64,000 nucleotides of DNA from a virus. Shown here one piece after another: positions 8,180-15,835 of this stretch (position 1 is its first letter; each line of letters opens with the position of its first letter). A program made the translations under genes and the position numbers. The stretch lies in the IMG/VR virus record IMGVR_UViG_3300035670_000009, positions 62,001 through 126,000 of that record. One strand, 5' to 3'. Under the pieces are notes generated by a model. The model searched no databases. It worked only from the letters and a program-made list of their open reading frames with translations, and was not told where the DNA came from.

Positions 8180-8461
8180 TCACTTGGTCCGCTCCAGCAG
8201 GCCGAGCAGCGTCTGCCGAATATGCTGCGCTCGGCCTCCAGGGTCTTGGTGGTAGAGGTAGTCGCCTGCGGCCAACTCAATCGCCTCCCGCTCCTCGTCG
8301 GTGAGCCGCAGCCGCTCAATCTCATCCGCCGCATCCCCGCACAGAATGTCCCCGCTCTCGTAGTTCATTCTCAGAGTCTCAAGCAAGCGTTCCGGCGAAA
8401 CCTTTGGGAATGGCCGAGAACCAGCGGATGCAGCAGACATTTCATTAACCTCGTTTGTCAT
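8180..8461 (-). CDS. Small duplicated phage protein B, 93 aa
   Basis: Paralog of the gene at 7789. It shares about 40 consecutive residues, from SAGSRPF through DAADEIERL, then a related C-terminus (LTDEEREAIELAAGDY, RQTLLGLLERTK). CAGGAG lies upstream of ATG 8461. It is most like an ancestral short form from which copy A grew by insertion, or the reverse. No function can be assigned. Confidence 0.7.
   Translation of the reverse strand: MTNEVNEMSAASAGSRPFPKVSPERLLETLRMNYESGDILCGDAADEIERLRLTDEEREAIELAAGDYLYHQDPGGRAQHIRQTLLGLLERTK
8343..8433. repeat. Direct repeat, copy 2 of the 91-bp block
   Basis: Partner of 8021-8111. A shorter shared sequence, TGTGTTTGATGCCGCT, also occurs upstream of the exonuclease gene (about 7760-7775) and upstream of this gene (about 8471-8486). 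The duplicated unit therefore seems to include the leader region. Confidence 0.85.
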
Positions 8462-8497
8462 AACCGCTCCTGTGTTTGATGCCGCTAGTCGTTGACG

Positions 8498-8881
8498 TTA
8501 TCCAGTCCGAATCCATTCCCCGGCAATGTGCAGGTGGCGACACGCCACGAGCATGTCGGCCTCGCATATCTCGGCCGCCTTTCTCCTCGCCATCCTGCAA
8601 CTCCGAAGAATCCTCCACGATGCAATCGGGAACGTCTTAGCGAAATCCTGCATCCGTTTTTCGGCGTCTTGCGAAATGCCGATCTTCCAGTAGGTCTGCT
8701 CTCCGCAGGTTGCCTCAATCCAATACACTTCGCACCCGAGCCTGTCGCAATTGGCAGTCGCTCTGCTCGCAACGTATGCGTCCCAGCAAGCTTCCGGCGA
8801 CCCCAGCCATTTGGCTTGGTTTTCTTCGATACAGATACCCGCATCAAGTGCCGCAAACGCAACCTGTGATCGCGTGCTCAT
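8498..8881 (-). CDS. GIY-YIG-like (T5orf172/MUG113-type) protein, tentative
   Basis: 127 aa. The central segment YWKIGISQDAEKRMQDF (about residues 64-80) matches the start of the T5orf172-type GIY-YIG-like domain, where the usual form is YKIGxSxxPxxRxxxL. The end (LHIAGEWIRTG) fits the GEW motif that usually closes this domain. These domains are common as mobile or repair-associated nuclease modules in phages. Start ATG 8881. The classical catalytic GIY and YIG motifs are degenerate, so nuclease activity is uncertain. Confidence 0.55.
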   Translation of the reverse strand: MSTRSQVAFAALDAGICIEENQAKWLGSPEACWDAYVASRATANCDRLGCEVYWIEATCGEQTYWKIGISQDAEKRMQDFAKTFPIASWRILRSCRMARRKAAEICEADMLVACRHLHIAGEWIRTG

Positions 8882-8924
8882 TAGACAACCAACAAATAAA
8901 GCTGGCAGCTTGACGTATTACGTG

Positions 8925-9194
8925 TCATAGTGAGTCATCGCTGCGTTCGCGAATAGACACAAAACGCCCGCCATCTACATCAAACACGATGCCCGGCACG
9001 CCGCCATGCTGCGCGGCCACTGTATTTGCGATTCGCACCAGAGAATCGTAAATCTTTTTGCCGCGCGTATAACCAACAACGGCTACCAGCACACCGTAAG
9101 GGGAAAGACTAAATACGTCGTTTGAGTTGAAATCTCGCGGCGCAACGTCAGCGTGGTCTTCGATATGACCGCCAAAATCAAAATTGTCAGGCAT
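8925..9194 (-). CDS. Hypothetical protein, 89 aa
   Basis: Unrecognised. An acidic N-terminus is followed by a beta-alpha-beta-like stretch (GVLVAVVGYTRGKKIYDSLVRIAN) and a final strand pair. It overlaps the 3' end of hldE by 8 bases and probably shares its transcript. Confidence 0.6.
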   Translation of the reverse strand: MPDNFDFGGHIEDHADVAPRDFNSNDVFSLSPYGVLVAVVGYTRGKKIYDSLVRIANTVAAQHGGVPGIVFDVDGGRFVSIRERSDDSL

Positions 9195-10704
9195 GTTTCA
9201 GTTTCTCGAGAATCTGCGTGGTGCTCACGTTGTCCACCATGGGACAACGCCAAATTCGGCCTGGAGGGTCGCGATTTATCATCTCTTCAAGGCCGATGAT
9301 TTCCTCCTCTTTGTACTGCGCGCCTTTGACCAATACGTCTGGGACAAACGCGTCGATCATGCCACGCAGCGCAGGTTGTGCGACAAAATCTTCTTCTTCG
9401 AGCGCAACAACTGCGTCCACGCATCCCAAGCTCGCGAGGACCCGGGAGCGCGTTTCAAAATCCTGCACGGGCCGGTTTGGCCCCTTGAGCAGGCGAACAC
9501 TCATGTCGCTGTTTACAGCCACAATGAGGCGCTTACCTTGTTGTTTTGCCTGTTCGAGCAGCTGCAGATGCCCGCGATGTAAAAGGTCAAAACAACCATT
9601 GGCAAGCACAATCGGCTCATTGATCGTGCGCCACGCAGTAGAAAGAGCCACACCTATAGCAAATGGAACAATCTTCGCTTCCGAAGACGTTTCTACCTGC
9701 TTGGCGTACCGCGCCAGAAACGGCGTGGCTGGGTCCAGCTGCGGATACCCTCGCGCCAGGTATTGCGCTGCCGCAGCGTTACCGGCAGCGATCATCAAAT
9801 GCGCACGCGCTGTATCCGGCGGCGCTTTGACCATTGGCGACAACATCAATTCAGCCACAATTCCGGCAAGAAACGCGTCTCCCGCGCCAACACAGTTGGC
9901 AATCGCGGGGAAACACGATTTTGCCGGTGCCTGATAACTCTTAATCGTCTCGTCCGGTTGGCGCACGGCGTACACAGCACCGTTTCTACCGCCGGTAATA
10001 ATTGCAACCTGCGCCTCGGCAGTCTCGAGCACAGCTTGCACAGTCTCGTGACGATCTGGCGACCAGGTTTTGTCGTTCAGCTCCAGATATTCTTTCGCTT
10101 CCGCGGCGTTCATTTTGACGATGTCGGCGCCCTTGTATGCGTTGAGCAAGGCGGGTTTCGCGCTAACCACCGACAACACGCCATAGTAGCGCGCGGCTTC
10201 GATAATCTTTTGCCCGTAAAACTGGCAATACCCTTTGCCGTAGTCGGCGATAACCAGCGCATTCGCCAACGGAATATGCTGCATATACCGCTCGATGTTG
10301 AAATCGCGCGAAGCGTGTGCAACATACTGATCGGACGTTTCTTCTTCGTCGTAGCGAAATGCGACAATGCCGTGATTATTGACAAACCGCATTTTGGCGG
10401 GCGTAACAAACAGCCCGCTGAATGTCACGTTTTTACAAGACAGGCCAGATTCGTGAAGCAACGCATGCACGGTCTGGCCCGGCGTATCGTCGCCCAGTCG
10501 GCTCATGAGCTTGATTCGCATATTCAGACTGCGCAACAACGCGGCCACCAATCCGGCGCCGCCAAGCGACGCTTGCCGGTCGTCTCCCTTTCCAGTGGCA
10601 ATGACCGCGGCACCTTCAGGATTCGCGTAGCGCGGCCCCGCTTGAATCCAAAGATCAAGCAACAGGTCGCCTAAAACGAGCACTTTCGGTCCGCGGTATC
10701 CCAT
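9187..10704 (-). CDS. hldE: Bifunctional heptose 7-phosphate kinase / heptose 1-phosphate adenylyltransferase
   Basis: 505 aa, a full-length HldE (RfaE). The N-terminal PfkB kinase domain (about 1-330) shows LVLGDLLLDLW at the start, LGGAGLVAALLRSL near 50 and the catalytic anion-hole motif GAGDAFLAG near 270. The C-terminal nucleotidyltransferase domain (about 358-505) shows NGCFDLLHRGH, with the two His of the HxGH-type site, then LVKGAQYKEEEIIG and the family-typical ending VSTTQIL. Known reactions: phosphorylation of D-glycero-D-manno-heptose 7-phosphate, then ADP transfer to the 1-phosphate. Its start overlaps the previous stop as TGATG. No gmhA or gmhB is seen nearby. Confidence 0.93.
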   Translation of the reverse strand: MGYRGPKVLVLGDLLLDLWIQAGPRYANPEGAAVIATGKGDDRQASLGGAGLVAALLRSLNMRIKLMSRLGDDTPGQTVHALLHESGLSCKNVTFSGLFVTPAKMRFVNNHGIVAFRYDEEETSDQYVAHASRDFNIERYMQHIPLANALVIADYGKGYCQFYGQKIIEAARYYGVLSVVSAKPALLNAYKGADIVKMNAAEAKEYLELNDKTWSPDRHETVQAVLETAEAQVAIITGGRNGAVYAVRQPDETIKSYQAPAKSCFPAIANCVGAGDAFLAGIVAELMLSPMVKAPPDTARAHLMIAAGNAAAAQYLARGYPQLDPATPFLARYAKQVETSSEAKIVPFAIGVALSTAWRTINEPIVLANGCFDLLHRGHLQLLEQAKQQGKRLIVAVNSDMSVRLLKGPNRPVQDFETRSRVLASLGCVDAVVALEEEDFVAQPALRGMIDAFVPDVLVKGAQYKEEEIIGLEEMINRDPPGRIWRCPMVDNVSTTQILEKLKHA

Positions 10705-11846
10705 CAGAGCACAATCAGCCCGACGGCTGTCTCCGGGAGCGGGAAAAGATAAACGCCAAGCGGACTAAACTGCCTGGGCGTATCAAGCCGCATCACCACG
10801 TTTTCATTGGCGTCGCGCAGTTGGGCGGTCACGTAAGGACCCGTCTTGGAAGTGCGAGCGTCCAGCGTAACGGAATATGGACTTCCGTCAACACTAAGCG
10901 TGACCGAAACTGAGTTGCCAGCGGGGTAGTTGCCAGGTCGATCGAAAACATCCTGGATCGCCGAGATGTGATTCTGCCGATACATTTCGAACAGCACAGG
11001 TTTCGTAAAACGCCCAAAGCGCGCGTCATACAACTGCTCCATTTCGGCGCCAGCGCCCCAGCATGCGGGTGCGTAGACCCTTGCTGCGGCCATTAGATAC
11101 GGCGGCACGTTAACGTAGTCCTCGGGCTGCGCCTTGGCCAGCAAAAACGTCTGCTCGGGGAGACAGACAAACTCGCCGGTCTCCGTGAGAATTTTCATCT
11201 CGCCGCTGTCCGTAGAAGGCAGCGCGATCGCTCCCAGCTGCGGCCCCATACCCGCGCCGTCAGGATATTCGCTCTGCCAATCGAGCAGCTCCGTAACGGG
11301 GCTGCCGTGCGGCGAAAACTTGGCCGGAGAGAAGACCGCCTGCAGGTGCGTGTTCTGCACCAGCGCCGGAGCTTTCTTGCCGGGCGTTGGCAGAGGTTGG
11401 GGCGCAGGGGCAGTCGTGACGGGCCACTGCGTCGGCTCAGCTGCCTGCACAGCAGCCTCGGCCACAAGCTGGTTAAACAGATCCTGGCTGGAGACTTCGG
11501 GCTCGAGCTGCACCACGTTCACAAACTGACGCAGCGCCTCCAGGATAATGGCGTCCCGACGATCAGGCGGAGTGTTCGCATACTCAAAGATATCTTTGAG
11601 CGCGTCGCTGCGAGTCGCCCGTGTCAGCGAAAAATTCAGGCCCGAGAAATCAAAACGGGCCAGCTGCTCAGCCGCTGTGACCAGTTTCGCTCGCGCCATC
11701 AGCGGTTGTTTGGCTTCGCTGCCTGCCAGCCGAAGAACCTCTAGCAATGCTGCAGCGAGCATCAGGCGGTGGCTGTCCTTAGACTTGGGCGCCGCCACCA
11801 TAAGAAAATCATCCAAAACGTTACTTGCGACGCATTCGTCGGACAT
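10704..11846 (-). CDS. Hypothetical protein, about 380 aa, Pro-rich linker
   Basis: Unrecognised. The open frame reaches 12074, but the ATG at 11846 (MSDECVASNVLDD) has GGGA upstream and overlaps the previous gene by only 26 bases. The N-terminal half is helical (about 1-130). A flexible Pro/Ala linker (APAPQPLPTPGKKAP) follows near 145, then a beta-rich C-terminal half that ends hydrophobically (VGLIVL). It is coupled to hldE by TGATG, so a link to glycan metabolism or to a glycosylated virion component is possible but unproven. It carries AGATATCT copy 3. Confidence 0.65.
   Translation of the reverse strand: MSDECVASNVLDDFLMVAAPKSKDSHRLMLAAALLEVLRLAGSEAKQPLMARAKLVTAAEQLARFDFSGLNFSLTRATRSDALKDIFEYANTPPDRRDAIILEALRQFVNVVQLEPEVSSQDLFNQLVAEAAVQAAEPTQWPVTTAPAPQPLPTPGKKAPALVQNTHLQAVFSPAKFSPHGSPVTELLDWQSEYPDGAGMGPQLGAIALPSTDSGEMKILTETGEFVCLPEQTFLLAKAQPEDYVNVPPYLMAAARVYAPACWGAGAEMEQLYDARFGRFTKPVLFEMYRQNHISAIQDVFDRPGNYPAGNSVSVTLSVDGSPYSVTLDARTSKTGPYVTAQLRDANENVVMRLDTPRQFSPLGVYLFPLPETAVGLIVL
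11588..11595. repeat. AGATATCT palindrome, copy 3
   Basis: Centre of an 18-bp perfect palindrome CTCAAAGATATCTTTGAG inside a gene, read as Lys-Asp-Ile-Phe. Confidence 0.85.
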
Positions 11847-12894
11847 CGTCTGCAGTCCCATCGTAAACGGCATCACAGGCAGACAATAAAGCGGGGAAGG
11901 TGTGCCGATACTCCCTGCCGATCGTAATTTGAATCGCCTCGTCGCTTGGTAGCGACCGATCAGTCTGGTACGCAGCCAGCACGTTGTTGAAAAGCCGAGT
12001 GCTTTGCGCGCCGTCATCGGCGGCGATAAATATGCCGCCAGGCGAGCCCGCCATCTGCCGAACCTCTGCGGCAAAAACCAGCATGTCGACGTAACTAGCT
12101 GCGCCCAGCGCGGCCCCCAACGTCGCGGCGTGCGTGGCGGGAAACAAATGGTGCATGCTGTCTCCCAATGTCAAATGAACCGTAGCGGGCCGCTGTAATT
12201 CGTATGCGCGAGCGAGCACGCTCGCCGACCGATTGGACGAGAGCGGAAAGCTCCAACGCCCCAGCGCCTCGCCGTAACCCATGCCGCTCGCGGCCGCGCG
12301 AAGCGCCGCGACATTAAGCGGCGCGAGCTCGCGAAGCCGGTCGTCGTGTGAAGAACGACCGCCTAAAATGGCGCGCTCAAAGTCCCGCATTGCCGCAGCG
12401 CTGGAGAGCGCCACGCCGGTGATATAGCCCTTTTCAAGCATTGTGTTGACGAGGGGCCCGACGTTTTCGGCAATAACCGCGTGCCCCAGAAAAAGCACGA
12501 CGGGCTTGTTGGCACTTCGTGCCGCGTGAATCAACCGCGCGCGCGCAATGTCGTCTTTGCCGGGCGGCACGTCGGCAATAGTCGGAATTGGCGCCGCGCG
12601 AGGCAGCGCGTATTGCACCTGAAACGTGTCAAGGTGCTGGTGCGAGCTGACGATGTCGGTTGCCAGCGTCAACGGCGGAGCAGCCGCCGGATCTTCTGCT
12701 GGCTGCATGGGCCCAGTACCGCAAAACAACCACTCGGCCCGCGCAAAACCCAGCTTCACAACGCGCAGCAGAACGGGCATCCCAAAAGAATGCTCGCCAG
12801 CCAACGCGTCACGAAAACGATATTTTTGCACCCCGACGCGTTTGCCGAATGCTGAAATGTTGCCGCCAAACGCGAACTCACACAAGTAATTCAT
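11821..12894 (-). CDS. HTH (Xre-like) and deoxyhypusine-synthase-like fusion protein
   Basis: 357 aa from ATG 12894. The first 65 residues read as a Cro/CI-type helix-turn-helix: NISAFGKRVGVQKYRFRDAL, then LLRVVKLGFARAEWLFCGTG, with the EWL-x2-G-x-GPM ending common in phage repressors. After a linker, residues about 125-350 match the bacterial deoxyhypusine-synthase-like family. The patterns are FLGHAVIAENVGPLVNTMLEKG, then SSAAAMRDFERAILGG, then GYGEALGR, then PATVHLTLGDSMHHLFPATH. I see no clear counterpart of the catalytic Lys of true deoxyhypusine synthase. Similar enzymes of unknown function occur in bacteria. Coupling of DNA binding to enzyme or ligand sensing is inferred. Confidence 0.7.
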   Translation of the reverse strand: MNYLCEFAFGGNISAFGKRVGVQKYRFRDALAGEHSFGMPVLLRVVKLGFARAEWLFCGTGPMQPAEDPAAAPPLTLATDIVSSHQHLDTFQVQYALPRAAPIPTIADVPPGKDDIARARLIHAARSANKPVVLFLGHAVIAENVGPLVNTMLEKGYITGVALSSAAAMRDFERAILGGRSSHDDRLRELAPLNVAALRAAASGMGYGEALGRWSFPLSSNRSASVLARAYELQRPATVHLTLGDSMHHLFPATHAATLGAALGAASYVDMLVFAAEVRQMAGSPGGIFIAADDGAQSTRLFNNVLAAYQTDRSLPSDEAIQITIGREYRHTFPALLSACDAVYDGTADDVRRMRRK

Positions 12895-13918
12895 CCGCAG
12901 TCGAATCGCGTTTGTCCCCTCCAGCTTGTTCGGGCGATAAGGTGCTCGACGCCTCACCATGCTTTTTGTCTTTCTTAAAAGCCCGCAAAAGTCCGTCGCC
13001 GCAGGTGCGAAACACGCCAGTTCCACTCAACAAGCGCAGACTATATCCGGCCTGCAGATAAACACCTGTCAACTCCAGATACGACGTCAGCAACCCGGCC
13101 GGATACTCGACGAACCGCCCGAGTAATTCACAGAGCGCGGTGTCGTCTTCTAGTTTTGCAGAAGAAAAGAACACTGTCTTGGACCCGCGCCACTTGACCC
13201 ACGGAAGTGCTTTCTTAGAAGGCCGAGTTAGGATGAGCTGCCGAACCTCGACATTCCACCCTGCATCCTGCGGGTCAACGACGACGCGCCAGCTTGAACC
13301 GGTCGTTTTGCGCTGCAACGCTTTTGTCAGCTGTTGGTACGCCTGTTTCTGCTGCGTTAACACGGCGTGTAACGCGCGAGCATGTGCGCGAATTTCTTCG
13401 TCATTGAAACCGTTCGCCGAATGAAATCCGCGAGCTGGCACAAAATACGAGATTACCCGGCAGAACAAAACCAAGTCGTCTTGCGTCTTGCGCGCGCAGC
13501 TTAACCGCCGTTTGATGCGCCGATAGATAAAAGAAGACAGGCGCCCCCAACAAAATGGACAGACCTTGTGTTGTTTACAAGGTCGAATGCGCCGCGTGTT
13601 TCCGTTCTTGAAATACACACTCGTCGGTCGACAGTTCATCACGCGACGCAGTGTCAGCAATCGCGACGTGCGCGTGGCGTCTGCGCCGCCCGGGATCCAC
13701 ATGCGATAAATTGCCAGCTGTTTCACGCGCGTGAACCAAAGCCAATGCAATTTGTTAATCATCCGGATGACGAAACCATATTCCATTTCACGTTGATGCC
13801 GCCGTTTTCCGGATGCCGGATAAAGCACGTGCCGAATGGAAAACTGCTGACTTGCGCGCGTGCTCATACGAACGATGCGCCAATCCTGCATCCGGTCTTG
13901 TTCCATACCAAACAGCAC
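12878..13918 (-). CDS. Hypothetical basic protein with zinc-knuckle-like motif
   Basis: 346 aa, strongly basic in the first 140 residues. CKQHKVCPFC (about residues 114-123) follows a conserved-looking Arg-rich run (LLTLRRVMNC) and precedes RIKRRLSC. This recalls the N-terminal Cys cluster of some plasmid and phage replication initiators, but I cannot identify catalytic Tyr or His motifs with confidence. The start is GTG at 13918 with AAGGAGG just upstream. It overlaps the HTH-fusion gene by 17 bases. Confidence 0.65.
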   Translation of the reverse strand: MLFGMEQDRMQDWRIVRMSTRASQQFSIRHVLYPASGKRRHQREMEYGFVIRMINKLHWLWFTRVKQLAIYRMWIPGGADATRTSRLLTLRRVMNCRPTSVYFKNGNTRRIRPCKQHKVCPFCWGRLSSFIYRRIKRRLSCARKTQDDLVLFCRVISYFVPARGFHSANGFNDEEIRAHARALHAVLTQQKQAYQQLTKALQRKTTGSSWRVVVDPQDAGWNVEVRQLILTRPSKKALPWVKWRGSKTVFFSSAKLEDDTALCELLGRFVEYPAGLLTSYLELTGVYLQAGYSLRLLSGTGVFRTCGDGLLRAFKKDKKHGEASSTLSPEQAGGDKRDSTADELLV

Positions 13919-13936
13919 ACAGCCTCCTTGCTATTT

Positions 13937-14209
13937 TCAATCAGGATAACACGCGCGAATCTCTTCCAGTTCCTTTACGGCGCGAGACATCAAACCGTGT
14001 TGTTCGTTTTCGTCCGCGGTATCGTTTCGGCTGCCCGCAGACCCGCGGCACTGCAACCAAGGCCAGTCCCAGACGTAGTCTTCGTATATTTCGCTTTCGT
14101 AACGCGATACGCCGTCACGAACCTCGACTAATACCAATCGCGTGCGAACAATCCAGCGTTTCTTGGGCCACGGTTGATGCGGCCGCGAAGTGATGCAACA
14201 CAGGCTCAT
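13937..14209 (-). CDS. Hypothetical protein, 90 aa
   Basis: Starts at ATG 14209 (MSLCCITSRPHQPW) with AAGGAAT six bases upstream. The longer frame to 14290 runs through the tRNA gene and is rejected. It is Trp-rich (WPKKRW, DYVWDWPW) with an acidic C-terminal helix. Function unknown. Confidence 0.65.
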   Translation of the reverse strand: MSLCCITSRPHQPWPKKRWIVRTRLVLVEVRDGVSRYESEIYEDYVWDWPWLQCRGSAGSRNDTADENEQHGLMSRAVKELEEIRACYPD

Positions 14210-14233
14210 AGCTATTCCTTGCTGCGCCAGGTT

Positions 14234-14304
14234 GTGCCCAGCCGGGAATCGAACCCGGGGCCTCCGACTTACAATGTCGGACTCTGCCACTGAGCTACTG
14301 GGCG
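14234..14304 (-). tRNA. tRNA-Thr (anticodon TGT)
   Basis: Complete cloverleaf on the minus strand. The acceptor CGCCCAG/CTGGGCA has six of seven pairs (the first is a C-A mismatch). It is followed by TA, a D-arm with loop AGTGGCA, anticodon arm CCGAC-ATTGTAA-GTCGG, variable AGGCC, T-arm CCGGG-TTCGATT-CCCGG and discriminator C. Anticodon TGT reads ACA codons. No CCA is encoded. It lies 24 bases upstream of a small gene start. Confidence 0.9.
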
Positions 14305-14340
14305 CGCCTGGTCAAACGCATTTATCGCGCCTGCTGCGCG

Positions 14341-14847
14341 CTAGTCGGCCGCGGCTTGGCCGCCGTCGTGGTTGTGCGGGCCAGATTCTTGGTTTTGCTG
14401 CTCATCTTCGAGTCCTTCTTTTGATGCAAGCTCTGCCTGTCGCGCTGTAATTCGTTCCTGAATCAACGTCACGCCAGTTTCAATACTCGAAACTTCGACG
14501 TACGGCAGAATTTCACACAGGTGCTTGAATTTTGACGCACCTACTGCGGCGACGTTGATTTCGCCTGGTTCTTGATTGGAAAACTCTGCCATGTTAGCGA
14601 TCGCAAACGCTACGGCCTTGTCAGTGAACACCAGAATTTTGTTGTCTTTGTCCGAGAAGAAACTGGTGCCGCGGGCGTTAGTTATGACCCACCGCGCGGC
14701 TTCCTCACCGTCGTCGATATAGCCGACAGATCGAACATGGGCCGCCGGAGCTGCGCCAGCTGAGCAGCACTTTTTAAACTTCAAACCGCTGCCACACGGA
14801 CAGCGTTCATTGCGGCGGGGAATGTCGAATCGTCTGCGAATGGTCAT
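14341..14847 (-). CDS. SEC-C zinc-motif protein
   Basis: 168 aa. Residues 16-28 carry the SEC-C signature CPCGSGLKFKKCC, a zinc-binding motif known from SecA C-termini and many stand-alone proteins, where it mediates protein contacts. The middle is a mixed alpha/beta domain and the C-terminus is Gln/Glu/His-rich (QQNQESGPHNHDGG) and disordered. Its start overlaps the upstream stop as ATGA. A chaperone or adaptor role is inferred from the motif. Confidence 0.8.
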   Translation of the reverse strand: MTIRRRFDIPRRNERCPCGSGLKFKKCCSAGAAPAAHVRSVGYIDDGEEAARWVITNARGTSFFSDKDNKILVFTDKAVAFAIANMAEFSNQEPGEINVAAVGASKFKHLCEILPYVEVSSIETGVTLIQERITARQAELASKEGLEDEQQNQESGPHNHDGGQAAAD

Positions 14848-15116
14848 GTGGGCCTCTTGATAAACAAAGGACCGTTTTCGCCCACGTAGGCGCCCAGCGT
14901 GTTAAAACACAAAAACTCGTCGGCTTCTTCGTCGCTAATTCCGTCGCGCTCGCAAAGCAGCGCGATGCACCGGTCGTAGTCGTAAACGGCCACGACTGCG
15001 TGGTGCTGATTGAGCGTGAATCCGAGATAGGCGTCTTCGAGCCCGTCGGCGAGCAAAGCCTCGGGATGCGCTTCACGCAATTCGGCGAACGGATCAGCTT
15101 CCGGCTGACAAGCCAT
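14844..15116 (-). CDS. Hypothetical acidic protein, 90 aa
   Basis: Starts at ATG 15116 (MACQPEADPF) with GGAAGGA upstream; the upstream extension to 15194 overlaps another small gene. Asp/Glu-rich alpha/beta protein with two aromatic strands (HHAVVAVYDYDRC). Shares ATGA with the SEC-C gene. Function unknown. Confidence 0.7.
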   Translation of the reverse strand: MACQPEADPFAELREAHPEALLADGLEDAYLGFTLNQHHAVVAVYDYDRCIALLCERDGISDEEADEFLCFNTLGAYVGENGPLFIKRPT

Positions 15117-15279
15117 GGGAGTCCTTCCGTGGAGAGTTGATGATCCTACCGCGCCGGATTTGCGCGTCAAGTTTTGCAAGCAACAGGCGGGCAAAATTCC
15201 GGCGCATTCTTCTGGCCGCGACCGAAAGCCCCGCGTTGGTATTTGCTAGTCGGGCGCGGGCGCTCTTGCGCAACGCCAT
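15094..15279 (-). CDS. Small basic protein, 61 aa
   Basis: Arg-rich helix (ARRMRRNFARLLLAKLDAQI) with the composition of a nucleic-acid-binding peptide. The case for a real gene is its TGATG junction with the gene before it (stop and start share a base at 15279). It overlaps the next gene by 23 bases, which weakens the case slightly. Confidence 0.5.
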   Translation of the reverse strand: MALRKSARARLANTNAGLSVAARRMRRNFARLLLAKLDAQIRRGRIINSPRKDSHGLSAGS

Positions 15280-15521
15280 CAGTCGTCGTCCTCGGCGAAT
15301 ACTTCAACATCGTCCCACTCAAACTGGTCAAAAAGCCAATCAGGCCCGTCGTTTTCGTCGAAAGCCAACATCGGCCGATCGTAGCCATTGTCGTCAGCTG
15401 CGCTTTCAGCCAGTTCGTAATGCTCGCCGTTGTCGTAAGCAGATTGCGTGCACTCGACTTTACAAGCGAAAAAACCAGGTCCGTCTGTGGTCATAGCAGC
15501 GACCACGCATTTGATGGTCAT
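15279..15521 (-). CDS. Small acidic protein, 80 aa
   Basis: Asp/Glu-rich, especially the last 35 residues (DENDGPDWLFDQFEWDD and a DDD end). GGAGAA lies upstream of ATG 15521. No family recognised. It is first in a short cluster after the 314-base non-coding region. Confidence 0.6.
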   Translation of the reverse strand: MTIKCVVAAMTTDGPGFFACKVECTQSAYDNGEHYELAESAADDNGYDRPMLAFDENDGPDWLFDQFEWDDVEVFAEDDD

Positions 15522-15739
15522 GACGCAATGTTCTCCATGTGTCTGCGCCAGCGAGTGGCGCTGTGGTTGTTGTAGTCCGGCGTAGCGGTGCCGGAAACGC
15601 GCGGATAGATATCAATCGGCGAGGCACAAAACGGACGTGTCATCGATTCTGCAAGAAAAAACACGCCGCAAATCCTTGAAGGCGCTCAAGTTGCGGCGCA
15701 ACCCTTACAAAAATGTTGTCCGATTTGACCTGACCTCGT

Positions 15740-15758
15740 TGACTCACTTCGTGAGTCA
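15740..15758. promoter_or_regulatory. Perfect 8-bp hairpin
   Basis: TGACTCAC-TTC-GTGAGTCA, an exact inverted repeat with a 3-base spacer. It has no U-tract on either side, so it is more likely an operator or RNA processing hairpin than a terminator. Confidence 0.45.
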
Positions 15759-15783
15759 TAAAGGGTTAAGACTGGGAAGGGAA

Positions 15784-15807
15784 AGGCAGGGTGTGAAAAC
15801 CCTGCCT
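15784..15807 (-). terminator. Probable terminator after hldD
   Basis: Nine-bp stem AGGCAGGGT/ACCCTGCCT with a 6-base loop. It is followed on the minus strand by TTTCCCTTCCC, a pyrimidine tract but not a full U-run. It lies 29 bases beyond the hldD stop. Confidence 0.5.
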
Positions 15808-15835
15808 ATTCCCCCCACCCTATTAGACAAGACAA

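Larger units (their letters stand above)
15522..15835. other. Non-coding region between hldD and the small-gene cluster
   Basis: No convincing gene in 314 bases. It contains two strong hairpins (listed separately), a GGGGGG-type run on the minus strand near 15811-15818, and a near-match to the recurring palindrome (AGATATCA at 15607-15614). It probably holds the hldD transcript end and a promoter for the downstream small-gene cluster, but I see no clean -35/-10 pair. Confidence 0.6.
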
